From positions 62,001 to 126,000 of the forward strand of contig NZ_QEYO01000011.1 in the NCBI RefSeq assembly GCF_023718305.1: a stretch of DNA of 64,000 nt, in the 5' to 3' direction. Each line of letters starts with the position of its first letter. The stretch's first letter is position 1. The stretch comes from Gramella sp. AN32 (GTDB taxonomy: Bacteria; Bacteroidota; Bacteroidia; Flavobacteriales; Flavobacteriaceae). Shown here one piece after another: positions 18,333 through 27,962 of this stretch. Under the pieces are notes generated by a model. It worked only from the letters and a program-made list of their open reading frames with translations, had not been told where the DNA came from and ran no database searches. Made by a program: the position numbers and the translations under genes.

Positions 18333-19529
18333 TTAGTTTTCTACTTCTACACGCAATGGATTTTTCATAATCAATGCCTGCTTCTTCAGCATTGCATCCC
18401 AATCATTTAAATTTGAAACCTGACCACTTTTATCCCAGGCGAAACCTGCATAATAAGTTATCTTGTTTTCGGGATTAGTGATTACCAAAAGATTACTCTG
18501 ATCGGGAATTTCAGCTTTTCTGGCAAAAGCAGAATCTATGATAGTTGGGTTTAATACGAGCCCCTCTCCTACAAAAGAACTATCTATTTCTTCCCAGTGA
18601 CGAATCCAACCCTCTTCTTCATTAATAGCGTATTCTCCCTTATTGTCGTGCAATGTAATCCCTACACTATACCCCTGGATTTCTTCATCAGATTCTAAAC
18701 TCACTTCAAATTTGGAAAAATTCGATCCAAGATCTAAAGTGATCTTTTTAGTTTCTTTAATATTATAAGGACCCCATGGGGCATACTCCAGTTCAAATAC
18801 TGTTCTTAAAGGTCCATCGGCAATTGTCTTATAATCTGTGAAGTTTTGTGAAACATATAAACTATCATTTTCCCAGATCCCTGAACCACCGGTTCCCCTA
18901 CTCCCACCTACGTGGTATGGGTCATATCCTTCACCATGATCAATGTGGTAATATCCTGGATTTTTTCCATGCTCAGCATACCATTTATCTATGATGGTCT
19001 TATCGGTTCGTTTTAGCCATAGGTCTATCCCGCTGGAAAGTGTACTTCCCGGAACGCCCGCCAGGGCTTCTTCCTGGCCGGTAGGGCCATAGGTCCTAAA
19101 GGCCACTTTATCATTTTCCCAGGTATAATCGTCTGTACGTTCTGGCACAAAACGGGAAAATGCTATAACATCACTTTCGGGTTCTTTTATCGTGCTATCT
19201 AATACAATGATATATCTGGATTTCGAATTCGCAGCAACCTCGGCCTGAAATAATAATTCTTCGGGGATACCATCCTCATCATAATCTATGGACTGAGTTC
19301 GTAGGTAACTCTCAGCACTGTCTCTTTTTATACGTAAGCTATTAAAAGTTTTTTCCTCTAAAAGGTTTTCGAATTTTTCATAAGGAATGGAAACCACCTC
19401 TTTTCTAGAAAAATCAAGGTCATTTTCAATTTCAATGGTCAGTTGTCGTTTTTCTTCGGGATTATCGCAACTTATAAAGTTTAATGTTGAAATCGCCAGA
19501 AAGAATAGATAGATATATTTGTCCTTCAT
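18333..19529 (-). CDS. DUF4861 family lipoprotein
   Basis: A 398-residue protein with a leader ending FISC and a conserved core typical of DUF4861: YEFGPTGQ-like AFRTYGPTGQEE, GIDLWLKRT, YHIDHGEGYDPYHVG and the beta-sandwich run GPLRTVFELEYAPW. The family is frequent in Bacteroidota polysaccharide loci near lyases and unsaturated-uronide enzymes; no activity is known to me with certainty. A catalytic or sugar-binding role on uronic-acid oligomers is plausible. It is convergent with the fucose operon (59 bp between stops) and has its own 5' region, so it is probably a single-gene transcript. Confidence 0.85.
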   Translation of the reverse strand: MKDKYIYLFFLAISTLNFISCDNPEEKRQLTIEIENDLDFSRKEVVSIPYEKFENLLEEKTFNSLRIKRDSAESYLRTQSIDYDEDGIPEELLFQAEVAANSKSRYIIVLDSTIKEPESDVIAFSRFVPERTDDYTWENDKVAFRTYGPTGQEEALAGVPGSTLSSGIDLWLKRTDKTIIDKWYAEHGKNPGYYHIDHGEGYDPYHVGGSRGTGGSGIWENDSLYVSQNFTDYKTIADGPLRTVFELEYAPWGPYNIKETKKITLDLGSNFSKFEVSLESDEEIQGYSVGITLHDNKGEYAINEEEGWIRHWEEIDSSFVGEGLVLNPTIIDSAFARKAEIPDQSNLLVITNPENKITYYAGFAWDKSGQVSNLNDWDAMLKKQALIMKNPLRVEVEN

Positions 19530-20041
19530 ATTTATATAGTTTTTAACTTTTATTATTACTAATCACCTTATATATAAGCTATTATAAAATATTTCATTTC
19601 TGAAAAAAATAGAAAAAGACATCTAAGTTATTACATACGTATAATCTTAAATGCCTTTTATCTTCACAACAAACTAAAACTAAAATTGTTTTTCAATAAA
19701 TTTTATGAAGGCTAATTCAAAATAACTTTATTGATAATTAACTAGTATTCAAGTTTTCTGTCCTATCGCATACTGCACACGATTAACCAAATGGAGGTAT
19801 TCCAAAAAACATCCATTTTTTTTCAATTTAAAAGAAACTACGCAAACAACTGATAAAGTATAGATCATATAGTATAATTTAAATGTCATTTACACCATTT
19901 TAAGCTTAGACATTTCTCAACTGGGCCTAATGGCTTATTTTTATGAGTTATGTTATTATCATTTTTTAATGAATGAAGGTGCCTGGAAGAGTTCTAATTC
20001 AAATTGAAAGCTGTCAGAAATATTCAGATCTTGGTAAAAAT
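19530..20041 (-). promoter_or_regulatory. Upstream region of the DUF4861 gene
   Basis: No gene is seen in these 512 bp. They contain the promoter of the DUF4861 gene and an inverted repeat, AAATGGA (19789-19795) and TCCATTT (19812-19818), separated by 16 bp. Its ATGGA half-site is shared with the operator-like pair at 5086-5231, though the geometry differs. No exact TAnnTTTG element was found on the minus strand. Confidence 0.4.
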
Positions 20042-20073
20042 AGAGAGGCTGTTTTTAAGAAAACAGCCTCTCT
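20042..20073 (-). terminator. Strong terminator after the second SusD gene
   Basis: A perfect 14-bp stem (AGAGAGGCTGTTTT with AAAACAGCCTCTCT) around a 4-base loop, starting 33 bp after the SusD stop. On the minus strand it is followed by ATTTTTACC. Its symmetry would let it work in both directions. Confidence 0.85.
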
Positions 20074-20105
20074 TTAAGATCTATATTACTCTATTTAAAC
20101 TGCCA

Positions 20106-21857
20106 CTACCACCCTGGATTTTGTACTAAATTTGTATTTATTACTAATTCATTTATTGGTAAGGGCCATAAATAATTCTTATGACTGTAAGGCCTATTGC
20201 TTACTGGGTCAATGATCAAGGCCTTCACTGGTCCTACTCCAGACGGATAATCATTTACAAAGCCGTAAATGGCAGTTGCCGGATCAAAAAGTGAAGCGTC
20301 ATTTTCATATTCAGTTCCTTCAATTACGTATCCCACCAGGTCTTTATTAATTAAATCTACTGCTACATCCCATCTGCGTATATCATTCCAGTGGTTGTTA
20401 TCTTCCATATAAAGCTCAACCGTTCTTTCTCTTCTTATTTCCTCCAGCATATCCAGGTTATTTTCAGCAACCAGGGCATTGGTTAAAGGAGCAATATTCG
20501 CTCTGTCCCTGATTATATTTACAGATATATCTAAATCAGCGTCGGAAATGGCTCCATCACGCTCATACAACGCTTCTGCATAGGTGAGCAATATTTCGGC
20601 ATATCTTAGATGAGGATAGTTATAAGCTTCAGTTCTCACAGCTCTATAACCATTCCAGGTAGTAAACTTTTGATTGGATAAATTAGAATTATTGACATTT
20701 GAAATCACTGGTATTGGAAGCGATCCATCTTCGATTACCAATTCACCAAAATTCGCCCACATCCTGCGATCCCTATTTTTAAATTGATCAGCCTGTGTAG
20801 CATAACCTTCAAATAAAGGTGACTTTTCGATAGGTAAACCGTCTAAAGTGGAATACATGTCTAAGGCTATTTGGGTAGGCGCGTTTCTACCAAAATTTAT
20901 TTGGGTGAACATACTACGAATCTGATTTCCTGAATCAAAGTCAAATATAGACTGAATAATGAATTCATTATTCGAAGCCTTGGTATACCCGCCAGGATTT
21001 GAATCTGGCCCTTCGAGTGTAAATAACCATTTATATGAATTATTATTCATACTCGGGTCATCGTTTTTATTCCATATTTCAAATTGACCACTATCCATTA
21101 CAGCTTTTGCCGTTGTGACCGCTTCTGCTATATAAGCTGCAGAATTTAAATCGGTTTCAGAACCATCAAAATCAGTAACGGTACCTACATATTTCTCCCA
21201 GGTACCTTCAAATAAAAGAACTCGTGCTTTATAAGCTACAGCAGCAATGCTGCTGATTTTTCCAAGATCAGAACCTGTTGCTGTTTCTGGTAAATCTGCA
21301 ATAGCCAACTCTAAATCTGCAAGAACCTGCTCTACAACTTCATATCTACTATTTCTCGGAGCGAATAAAACTTCCGAATCTACATTAGTTACTTCTGTAA
21401 CAATAGGTACACCTCCAAAACGCTTTAATAATCTAAAATGGTGATATGCCCTGAAAAAATATGCGGTTGCAACAGATTCACTAATATCATCCATACTACC
21501 TCCATCAGCAACATATTCATCAGCTTTTTGAAGCAGTAAGTTTATATCTCTAAGATATGTATATGCATTATTCCAGTAAAGATCGGTATCTGTAGGGGTA
21601 TTAATTCCCTGCCCATAATCCTGGAAATACCCACTCAATTCAGTTCCATAGTCGGTAATCATATCAAAACCATCTCCGCCAGTTGATTGTGGAGAATGCA
21701 GACCTCTATAAAAATTATTAGAAGCATCAACAAAATTTTGAGGTTCATCAAAATACACCTGTTCAGTCACACTATCCAGATCATTTAGATCTAGAAATTC
21801 ATCCTCGCAGCTTACCAATAATAAGACTGCAGAAAATAAGATTATTATTCTTTTCAT
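20106..21857 (-). CDS. SusD/RagB family glycan-binding lipoprotein (pair 2)
   Basis: The 583-residue protein has a short leader with the lipobox LLVSC, the family motif YFFRAYHHFRLLKRFGGVPIV near residues 135-155, and a C-terminal LVQNPGW ending. It is a paralog of the SusD at 32317-34206: the blocks around RFGGVPIVT, PRNSRYEVV and the RRERTVELY segment match closely. It should bind glycan at the cell surface for its SusC partner, whose stop lies 42 bp upstream. A strong terminator follows it. Confidence 0.95.
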   Translation of the reverse strand: MKRIIILFSAVLLLVSCEDEFLDLNDLDSVTEQVYFDEPQNFVDASNNFYRGLHSPQSTGGDGFDMITDYGTELSGYFQDYGQGINTPTDTDLYWNNAYTYLRDINLLLQKADEYVADGGSMDDISESVATAYFFRAYHHFRLLKRFGGVPIVTEVTNVDSEVLFAPRNSRYEVVEQVLADLELAIADLPETATGSDLGKISSIAAVAYKARVLLFEGTWEKYVGTVTDFDGSETDLNSAAYIAEAVTTAKAVMDSGQFEIWNKNDDPSMNNNSYKWLFTLEGPDSNPGGYTKASNNEFIIQSIFDFDSGNQIRSMFTQINFGRNAPTQIALDMYSTLDGLPIEKSPLFEGYATQADQFKNRDRRMWANFGELVIEDGSLPIPVISNVNNSNLSNQKFTTWNGYRAVRTEAYNYPHLRYAEILLTYAEALYERDGAISDADLDISVNIIRDRANIAPLTNALVAENNLDMLEEIRRERTVELYMEDNNHWNDIRRWDVAVDLINKDLVGYVIEGTEYENDASLFDPATAIYGFVNDYPSGVGPVKALIIDPVSNRPYSHKNYLWPLPINELVINTNLVQNPGW

Positions 21858-21899
21858 TTGTATATTATTTATATTAATAAATATTCGCTTTCTTTTTTT

Positions 21900-24800
21900 C
21901 TAAAACGCCACATTAACACCAATTGCCACAGTACGTTGAAAGGGATATATTGATCTTTGGATATTCGCATCGCTTTCAGCTAAAGTGTTTGCGGCCTCAG
22001 GATCATAACCATCCACTAAAGAGCTGAACTCAAATAGATCATTTCCTGAGAAATACACTCGTATTTTATCCATCTTTAGTCTATCTAATAGTGAAGAAGG
22101 CAATGTATATCCTACTACAAGCGTTTTAAGTCGTAGATATCTATTATCCTGTGCAAAAACATCAGTATCTCCCCAGTTCCATCGGGCAAGATTCCTCTGG
22201 GCGGTTAATCTAGGATATGTAGCACTCGTATTTTCTGGCGTCCAGGTTAAACCATTATAAGCGATTGTCTGGTTTGGCCATGGTACAAAGAATGGGTATG
22301 CATTTACCCCACTTCTAATAACCGTTTGCTCCAGTGCACCCTGGAAGAACGCAGTAAAATCAAATCCTTTATATTTGGCTCCCATATTGATACCAAAAAC
22401 ATAGTGAGGTTGCGCATCTCCTGCAAACTTCACATCACCCTGCCCTTTTTCATTATCTGGATTTTGATCATTAATTACACCATTCCCATCTAAATCTACT
22501 TTTCTTGTATCCCCTACTCGCAATCCAGAGGCTCCAGTAGGAACTTCGGAACCTGAGACAGCATATTGTGCTATATAAGCATCTACTTCTTCTTGCGTTT
22601 GAAACAAACCGTCTGTTTCCCACACAAAATACGAGTTTAATGGATAACCTTCAACCGTTTCACGCAAACCTGCTTGTATTGAATTTCCTCCTTCAAGGTC
22701 TACCAGTATGTTATTACTGTCACTCATATTTACACCTATATTATATGAGAAATTCTCCTTTTGATCTCTCCAGTTTAATGTAGCCTCCCAACCAGTGGTT
22801 TCTAAATTTCCACTATTCGTTTTCGGTGCTCTAGCTCCTAAAACTTCCGGATAGGTTACATTTACCAACATTCCATTATTCTCTCTTTCATAAGTATCGA
22901 AAGATCCAAAAAGCCTATTGTTAAAAAATGCGAAATCAATACCTATATTTTTGAGCACAACATTTTCCCAGGTTCTTGAGGTAGTCGTTAAACCATCAAT
23001 AAAAGCTGTAGCGCTTAAGGTTCCCGATTGACCAAAAAGTTCCTGACCGGTACCTATGGTAGAAACATAATCGTAAGGTCCTATCCCCACCTGGTTTCCA
23101 CTAGAACCAATACTAGCCCTAATCTTTAAATTACTTAAAGCCTCAAAATTTTCCAAGAATTTCTCCTTATGGATATTCCAACCCACAGAGACACTTCCAT
23201 AGTTATTAAATTTAAATCCAGGAGCAAATCTTGAAGATCCATCTCGCCTACCAACTAACTCAACTAAGTATTTTTCATTAAAGTCATAATTAATTCTTGT
23301 TAAATAAGAATATAGTCCTGAGTGTTGTTGGCCACCTTCAGTTTCCTGCACACCTGTGGCAACATCTAAATCATATACCCCTTCGTTAACTAAACCAAAT
23401 CTTCTTCCCAATACCGATTGAAACTCATTTCTCTCGGCGGTTAAACCTACCATAGCTTTAATGTTATGGACACCTAAACTTTTCTCATAGTTCAAAAACC
23501 CACCATACGTTTCATATGATTTGGTAATAGCACGGGTTTCAATATTTGGATTTTGATTTATAGCATTCTCTAATTCACCATTCCAATTATATAATGGCAC
23601 ATTTAAAGTAGTAATATCACGTCTACTATTTATATGGTTGTAGGTTGCAACTGCATTCGCGCTGAAACCATATCCAATATCATAGTCCAAATTTACAGAC
23701 ACTTTGGCTATATTCTCTTCAAAATTATCTCTACCACCATCTACTGTACCAGCTATTGAATTGGTATTTCCTATACCAAAATTCGCGTACCATTGCCCCT
23801 GTGGATTTTGTGAAGGAAATACAGGTGCATCCTGAGAAACTAAGGCCCTTCCAAAAGATGATGAAGGGCTCGAGGTTATATTTTTTTGGAGTGAAATGTT
23901 AGTACCCAAATTTAATTTTTCAGTAATATCAAAATCAGTGTTCAACCTTACAGAATACTGTTTTATACCGTCATAAGCAGTTTTCAAAGCACCTTTAGAT
24001 TCAGAATGGCCAAAAGATAATCTGTATCTTGCTTGTTCTGAACTTCCAGAAAGACTTAAACTTTGTTGTTGACCGGTGTTAGATCCGTACAATTCAGTAA
24101 AACGATCAGCTGGTGCCATGTATACGAGTCCATCATACCCCCAAACGGCAGGTGCTGTTTGAAAAAATCCAGATTCGCCAGCTGCTATAGACCGTACAGT
24201 TTCTTCTCCCCAGTTCCAATAATTAGGAACTACATCCTGCTCTGCTGCATCTAACCATAGTTGTCCATATTGTTCGTAAGATGGTAGTGGTGGCCTTGGT
24301 CCAAGGAAATTCATTCTAAGCATAGAATTAAATTCAACTTTCATTTTCCCTTTACCTTTTTTAGTGGTTACCAGAATAACACCATTGGCCGCCCTGGAAC
24401 CATATATGGAGGCAGAACCATCTTTAAGAACACTAATAGATGAAATATCATCCGGATTCATTCTGTAAAACTCACTATTATCAAAAGCTGGTGCTCCATC
24501 GATTACTATTAATGGACTTCCTCCGTTCACTGAAGTAGCTCCCCTAATTTGTAAAGCAACATTTTCATTACCGGGTCTGGAGGAATTTCTATTCACCACT
24601 AATCCAGGCGTTTGCCCTTGTAATGCTAATGCAACGTTTGTAACGGCACGATCTTCAAAGGTTTCAGATGTTATTTGGTCTACTGCACCTGTTAATGTTT
24701 CCTTTTTAGAGGTACCATAACCTACCACCACCACTTCATCCAAAGTACTTAAATTGGTCTGCAGGGCAACGTTTATCACTGTATTTCCGGCTACCGGTAC

Positions 24801-25148
24801 TTCCTGAGTTGTAAAGCCTGTATAACTGAATACCAGAACGGCATCGCTGGAGGGTACTTCTATAGAATAGTTACCATCAAAATCGGTTGTAGTTCCCACA
24901 CTTGATGATCCTTTTACTACTATATTAACTCCCGGTAGAGGCATATCATCATCGGCAGAGGTTATAGTACCCGAAATTGTGATTTCCTGTTGATCTATTA
25001 TGAGTTCTTCTGTTACTCTTAAATTCTCTGCAGTAGCTTGAAAACTGGAAAATGGTAAACCTACCATGAGCGCCAGCAATAACTTTGGCTTCCAGAAGCA
25101 TTTATTAAGTCTATTTGATAGATACATAAGATATTTATTTTGTTTCAT
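21900..25148 (-). CDS. SusC/RagA family TonB-dependent outer-membrane transporter (pair 2)
   Basis: A 1082-residue protein with leader, carboxypeptidase-regulatory-like domain (TISGTITSADDDMPLPGVNI), plug signature (SVLKDGSASIYGSRAANGVI) and barrel ending in VNVAF. I begin at the ATG at 25148; the longer frame uses a TTG at 25160. It is paralogous to the SusC at 34230-37490, most clearly over the first ~130 residues (DFDGNYSI, FSYTGFTTQEVPVAG, NLSTLDEVVVVG), and the two genes also share about 165 bp upstream. They therefore probably derive from one duplicated unit and share regulation, while the barrels have diverged and may import different oligomers. Confidence 0.95.
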   Translation of the reverse strand: MKQNKYLMYLSNRLNKCFWKPKLLLALMVGLPFSSFQATAENLRVTEELIIDQQEITISGTITSADDDMPLPGVNIVVKGSSSVGTTTDFDGNYSIEVPSSDAVLVFSYTGFTTQEVPVAGNTVINVALQTNLSTLDEVVVVGYGTSKKETLTGAVDQITSETFEDRAVTNVALALQGQTPGLVVNRNSSRPGNENVALQIRGATSVNGGSPLIVIDGAPAFDNSEFYRMNPDDISSISVLKDGSASIYGSRAANGVILVTTKKGKGKMKVEFNSMLRMNFLGPRPPLPSYEQYGQLWLDAAEQDVVPNYWNWGEETVRSIAAGESGFFQTAPAVWGYDGLVYMAPADRFTELYGSNTGQQQSLSLSGSSEQARYRLSFGHSESKGALKTAYDGIKQYSVRLNTDFDITEKLNLGTNISLQKNITSSPSSSFGRALVSQDAPVFPSQNPQGQWYANFGIGNTNSIAGTVDGGRDNFEENIAKVSVNLDYDIGYGFSANAVATYNHINSRRDITTLNVPLYNWNGELENAINQNPNIETRAITKSYETYGGFLNYEKSLGVHNIKAMVGLTAERNEFQSVLGRRFGLVNEGVYDLDVATGVQETEGGQQHSGLYSYLTRINYDFNEKYLVELVGRRDGSSRFAPGFKFNNYGSVSVGWNIHKEKFLENFEALSNLKIRASIGSSGNQVGIGPYDYVSTIGTGQELFGQSGTLSATAFIDGLTTTSRTWENVVLKNIGIDFAFFNNRLFGSFDTYERENNGMLVNVTYPEVLGARAPKTNSGNLETTGWEATLNWRDQKENFSYNIGVNMSDSNNILVDLEGGNSIQAGLRETVEGYPLNSYFVWETDGLFQTQEEVDAYIAQYAVSGSEVPTGASGLRVGDTRKVDLDGNGVINDQNPDNEKGQGDVKFAGDAQPHYVFGINMGAKYKGFDFTAFFQGALEQTVIRSGVNAYPFFVPWPNQTIAYNGLTWTPENTSATYPRLTAQRNLARWNWGDTDVFAQDNRYLRLKTLVVGYTLPSSLLDRLKMDKIRVYFSGNDLFEFSSLVDGYDPEAANTLAESDANIQRSIYPFQRTVAIGVNVAF

Positions 25149-25891
25149 ATTTAATTTCAAATTAACGGTAAAGAAAAAAGCAATTCTTACGGTTCAATTC
25201 GGTTCAAAATCTATTTTTAATAATTTACTGGTCATGATTAATTCAATTAGTTAGTTTTCTCAATCGTTGTAGTATCTCAAATGTTAAGATTCTGTAAACA
25301 ATATTAAAAATTATTCCACTTAGAGAGTTTAAACTATGAATCTATGATTATAAATTACAACCCATTTAGTTATAAATACGAAATATAAACGCACTGTATA
25401 TCAATATTGAAAGCAATATTGAAGAAAAAAATACTAAACACCTACTTATTCAAAAGAAATATTAGAATGTTAATTTTTAACATTTATAATTAATGGTATT
25501 TTAACTTTTTCCAACCGAATTAGAATAGATATTTTCAGATATAAAACTTAAGAATGGTATTTTTACAGGTATATCACCCTGGCTGTGGTTCAAATTAAAA
25601 GAGTTAAGGGGACCTGAAAAGAGACAATTTCTATCCAACGAATTCGAAAAAAATTTGAATTAATGAACTGAATGATAAATGGATATAAGTTTCAGTGCAT
25701 TGCCTCTTAAATTAGACTTTTAAGAATGGGCAAAATTAATCTTGAAATTAAGAAGTAGGATACTTAATTTTGAATTGGTCGGGTAAATAGTCATTTGTAG
25801 AAATACGTGAAAATTTTAATTGACAAAAAAAATCACATATCCAATACCTCTATTTTATAGAGTTTCTATTTGATTACAATCACAAAAAAAA
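25149..25891 (-). other. Upstream region of SusC pair 2
   Basis: No gene is seen in this gap. The half nearest SusC (about 25210-25375) is the segment shared with the other SusC gene and should contain promoter and leader. The rest, 25380-25880, is AT-rich with only short open frames and no recognisable domain. Confidence 0.5.
25210..25375 (-). promoter_or_regulatory. Conserved SusC upstream region, copy A
   Basis: This stretch aligns with 37570-37740, upstream of the paralogous SusC. The best core is GATTCTGTAAACAATATTA (plus-strand reading, 25288-25306), nearly identical in both; around it are AATCGTT, AATGTTAA and a distal block with CCATTTA. Spacing between blocks is kept within one or two bases. 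It lies 60-230 bp upstream of the start codon, the place expected for promoter, operator and leader. The binding factor is unknown. Confidence 0.6.
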
Positions 25892-25913
25892 CAATTGAGA
25901 ATATTCTCAATTG
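25892..25913 (-). terminator. Terminator after the sulfatase gene
   Basis: A perfect 22-bp palindrome (left half CAATTGAGAAT) lies 40 bp past the sulfatase stop. On the minus strand it is followed by eight T residues, a typical intrinsic terminator for the beta-helix/sulfatase transcript. Confidence 0.85.
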
Positions 25914-25953
25914 CCTTTTTTATAGGTCACTTCTTTAAATTAGGAATGCCTGG

Positions 25954-27813
25954 TTAAGGCATTTTACTAATCTGGACATAGTACGCTCCTAATTTTTCAT
26001 TCGATTCTAAATTAAACCAGGTTTGGAGTTTAGTTTCTCCTTCCTTTAATTTAACCTGGAATTCAACATACTCCTGACCTGGGTCCACTTCTTTAGAAAG
26101 CACCTGATCCTGAATCTCAATCTTAGCTTTATTAATGCTTAACACTTTACTCTCCACACTCTTTTTTACCGTAGTTCCGGGTAAAGCCGGCCTTATGGGA
26201 GCTTTAGCATTTAAGGCTAAACCGGTTTCTTCGGGCCAGCGCCTTAATTTGAAAGTATAGGTGCCACTTTCAGCTACCCTTATCAACCAATATCCATTGT
26301 CAATATATCCAAACCTAATATGTCTTTGGTGCCATGGGCTTGCAATCCTTTCTGTATGCCAGTCATGACCAAATACAGTTGTAGGATTTTCTGCCTCATC
26401 GCCTATAATAATATAGGGTTGAGCTTCGTAGCTTGGGGATATTTCTTTCCACCAATTGTCATAAGCTTTTTTAAATTCAATCATCTTTTCAGGATGCTGG
26501 GCTGCAATATTATTTCTTTGCTCTGGATCTGTATCTAAACTATAAAGTTCTTTCCCATTAATGACCCTCCAGTCACCCTGCATGAACGCTGTACGTCTCC
26601 AAGGTTCCGGATTTTCAATTCGCTGTGAGTTTGTAATGATAACCCGATCCTCAAATTTTTCTTTCCCTTTTTCATCTTTAATTAAAGGTACAAGGCTTGT
26701 ACCATCAAAATCCAGATCTTTTTTTAGTTCTAATCCGCATAATTCTACCAAGGTGGGTAGTATATCATAATGTGCCGTTAGTTCATTGATATCTTTACCC
26801 ACAGTAATTCCCCCATCTTTCCAGTGTATAAACAACGGCACGCGATGTCCGCCTTCGTACATGCTTGCTTTTACACCACGCATTCCCGCGTTATAGCCGT
26901 TGGCGATAAATCCATCCAATCTATCTCCACCTTCTTCGATTTTCGCACCCGAGGCGGTTCCATTATCTGTTGTGAAAATTAAGATTGTGTTATCCATCAA
27001 TTTTGAAGCCTCCAAATAGTCTACGAGTTTTCCTATGTTCTCATCAACATTCGCAATTAAACCGTAAAAAGCTGCATTCGGGATATTTTCATTGTCTTTA
27101 TATGGATCTGAATATTTCTCATCAACGAAATATGGCGAATGCGCCGCATTGGTAGATAGATAACAGAAAAAAGGTTTGTCCTTATTCTCTTCAATATATG
27201 CCTTAGCATTTTCGAACCAGATATCGGTACAAAAGCCGTTATACTTTTCCAGTTCACCATTGTGCCAGTAAGTATCATCAAAATAATCGTTATCCCAATA
27301 ATCCATGGTTTGCTCAATACCCCCACCACCGTGAACTAAAACTTCGTCAAAACCTTTATCCTGTGGGCGGAAAGGATAATTATCTCCCAGATGCCATTTT
27401 CCGAAGATACCAGTAGCATATCCATTATCTTTAAAAACCTGCGCCATGGTCGTTTCTCTTTCCAGAATTAAAGATCGGCCGTTAACGGTATGCCATACCC
27501 CTGTTCTATTAGAATGACGGCCCGTTAGAATTGCTGCTCTGGTTGGAGCGCAGGTAGGAGATACGTGATATTGTGTGAATCTGGCACTAACATCATGTAA
27601 AGCGTCAATATTAGGTGTTTTGATATGTTCATTTCCAAGGCTGGCAATATCTCCGTAACCCTGATCATCAACCATGATAAGAATTACATTTGGTTTTTCT
27701 TTTAAACCGCTTATCTCTTTTTTCTTGGCTACTGAGCTGCAACTCGACACCAACAGACTTAATGCTATTAATACTAAATGGAAAGTGTTATTCTTAATAT
27801 TTCTAATCATCAT
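25954..27813 (-). CDS. S1 family sulfatase, lipoprotein
   Basis: A 619-residue formylglycine-dependent sulfatase. The leader ends in the lipobox VSSC25. The metal site IMVDDQGYGD (46-55) and the modification motif C88-A-P-T-R92 followed by AAILTGR are intact, as are GKWHLG and the DNGT motif. Compared with a minimal S1 enzyme it has about 120 extra C-terminal residues with a beta-rich pattern, ending YYVQISKMP. It removes sulfate esters from the glycan, probably in the periplasm or at the outer membrane. It needs a formylglycine-generating enzyme encoded elsewhere. It lies 149 bp downstream of the beta-helix gene, with a hairpin between them, and its own terminator follows. Confidence 0.95.
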   Translation of the reverse strand: MMIRNIKNNTFHLVLIALSLLVSSCSSVAKKKEISGLKEKPNVILIMVDDQGYGDIASLGNEHIKTPNIDALHDVSARFTQYHVSPTCAPTRAAILTGRHSNRTGVWHTVNGRSLILERETTMAQVFKDNGYATGIFGKWHLGDNYPFRPQDKGFDEVLVHGGGGIEQTMDYWDNDYFDDTYWHNGELEKYNGFCTDIWFENAKAYIEENKDKPFFCYLSTNAAHSPYFVDEKYSDPYKDNENIPNAAFYGLIANVDENIGKLVDYLEASKLMDNTILIFTTDNGTASGAKIEEGGDRLDGFIANGYNAGMRGVKASMYEGGHRVPLFIHWKDGGITVGKDINELTAHYDILPTLVELCGLELKKDLDFDGTSLVPLIKDEKGKEKFEDRVIITNSQRIENPEPWRRTAFMQGDWRVINGKELYSLDTDPEQRNNIAAQHPEKMIEFKKAYDNWWKEISPSYEAQPYIIIGDEAENPTTVFGHDWHTERIASPWHQRHIRFGYIDNGYWLIRVAESGTYTFKLRRWPEETGLALNAKAPIRPALPGTTVKKSVESKVLSINKAKIEIQDQVLSKEVDPGQEYVEFQVKLKEGETKLQTWFNLESNEKLGAYYVQISKMP

Positions 27814-27888
27814 TCAATTATAAAAAATTATAGCGATTACTTAATTTTAATACCCTGCAGAAATATTAGATTCCACCGATATATTGAT

Positions 27889-27924
27889 AAGGATCTCCTG
27901 ATATAATTAATCAGGTAGATCCTT
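27889..27924 (-). terminator. Hairpin between the beta-helix and sulfatase genes
   Basis: AAGGATCT-CCTGAT (27889-27902) pairs with ATCAGG-T-AGATCCTT (27910-27924) with one bulged base, a 14-bp stem. There is no clear T-run on the minus side, so it may be an intercistronic stabiliser or a partial terminator rather than a full stop. Confidence 0.5.
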
Positions 27925-27962
27925 AAGTTCTTATACAACTGATGGTATTTTAAATTTTTAAA

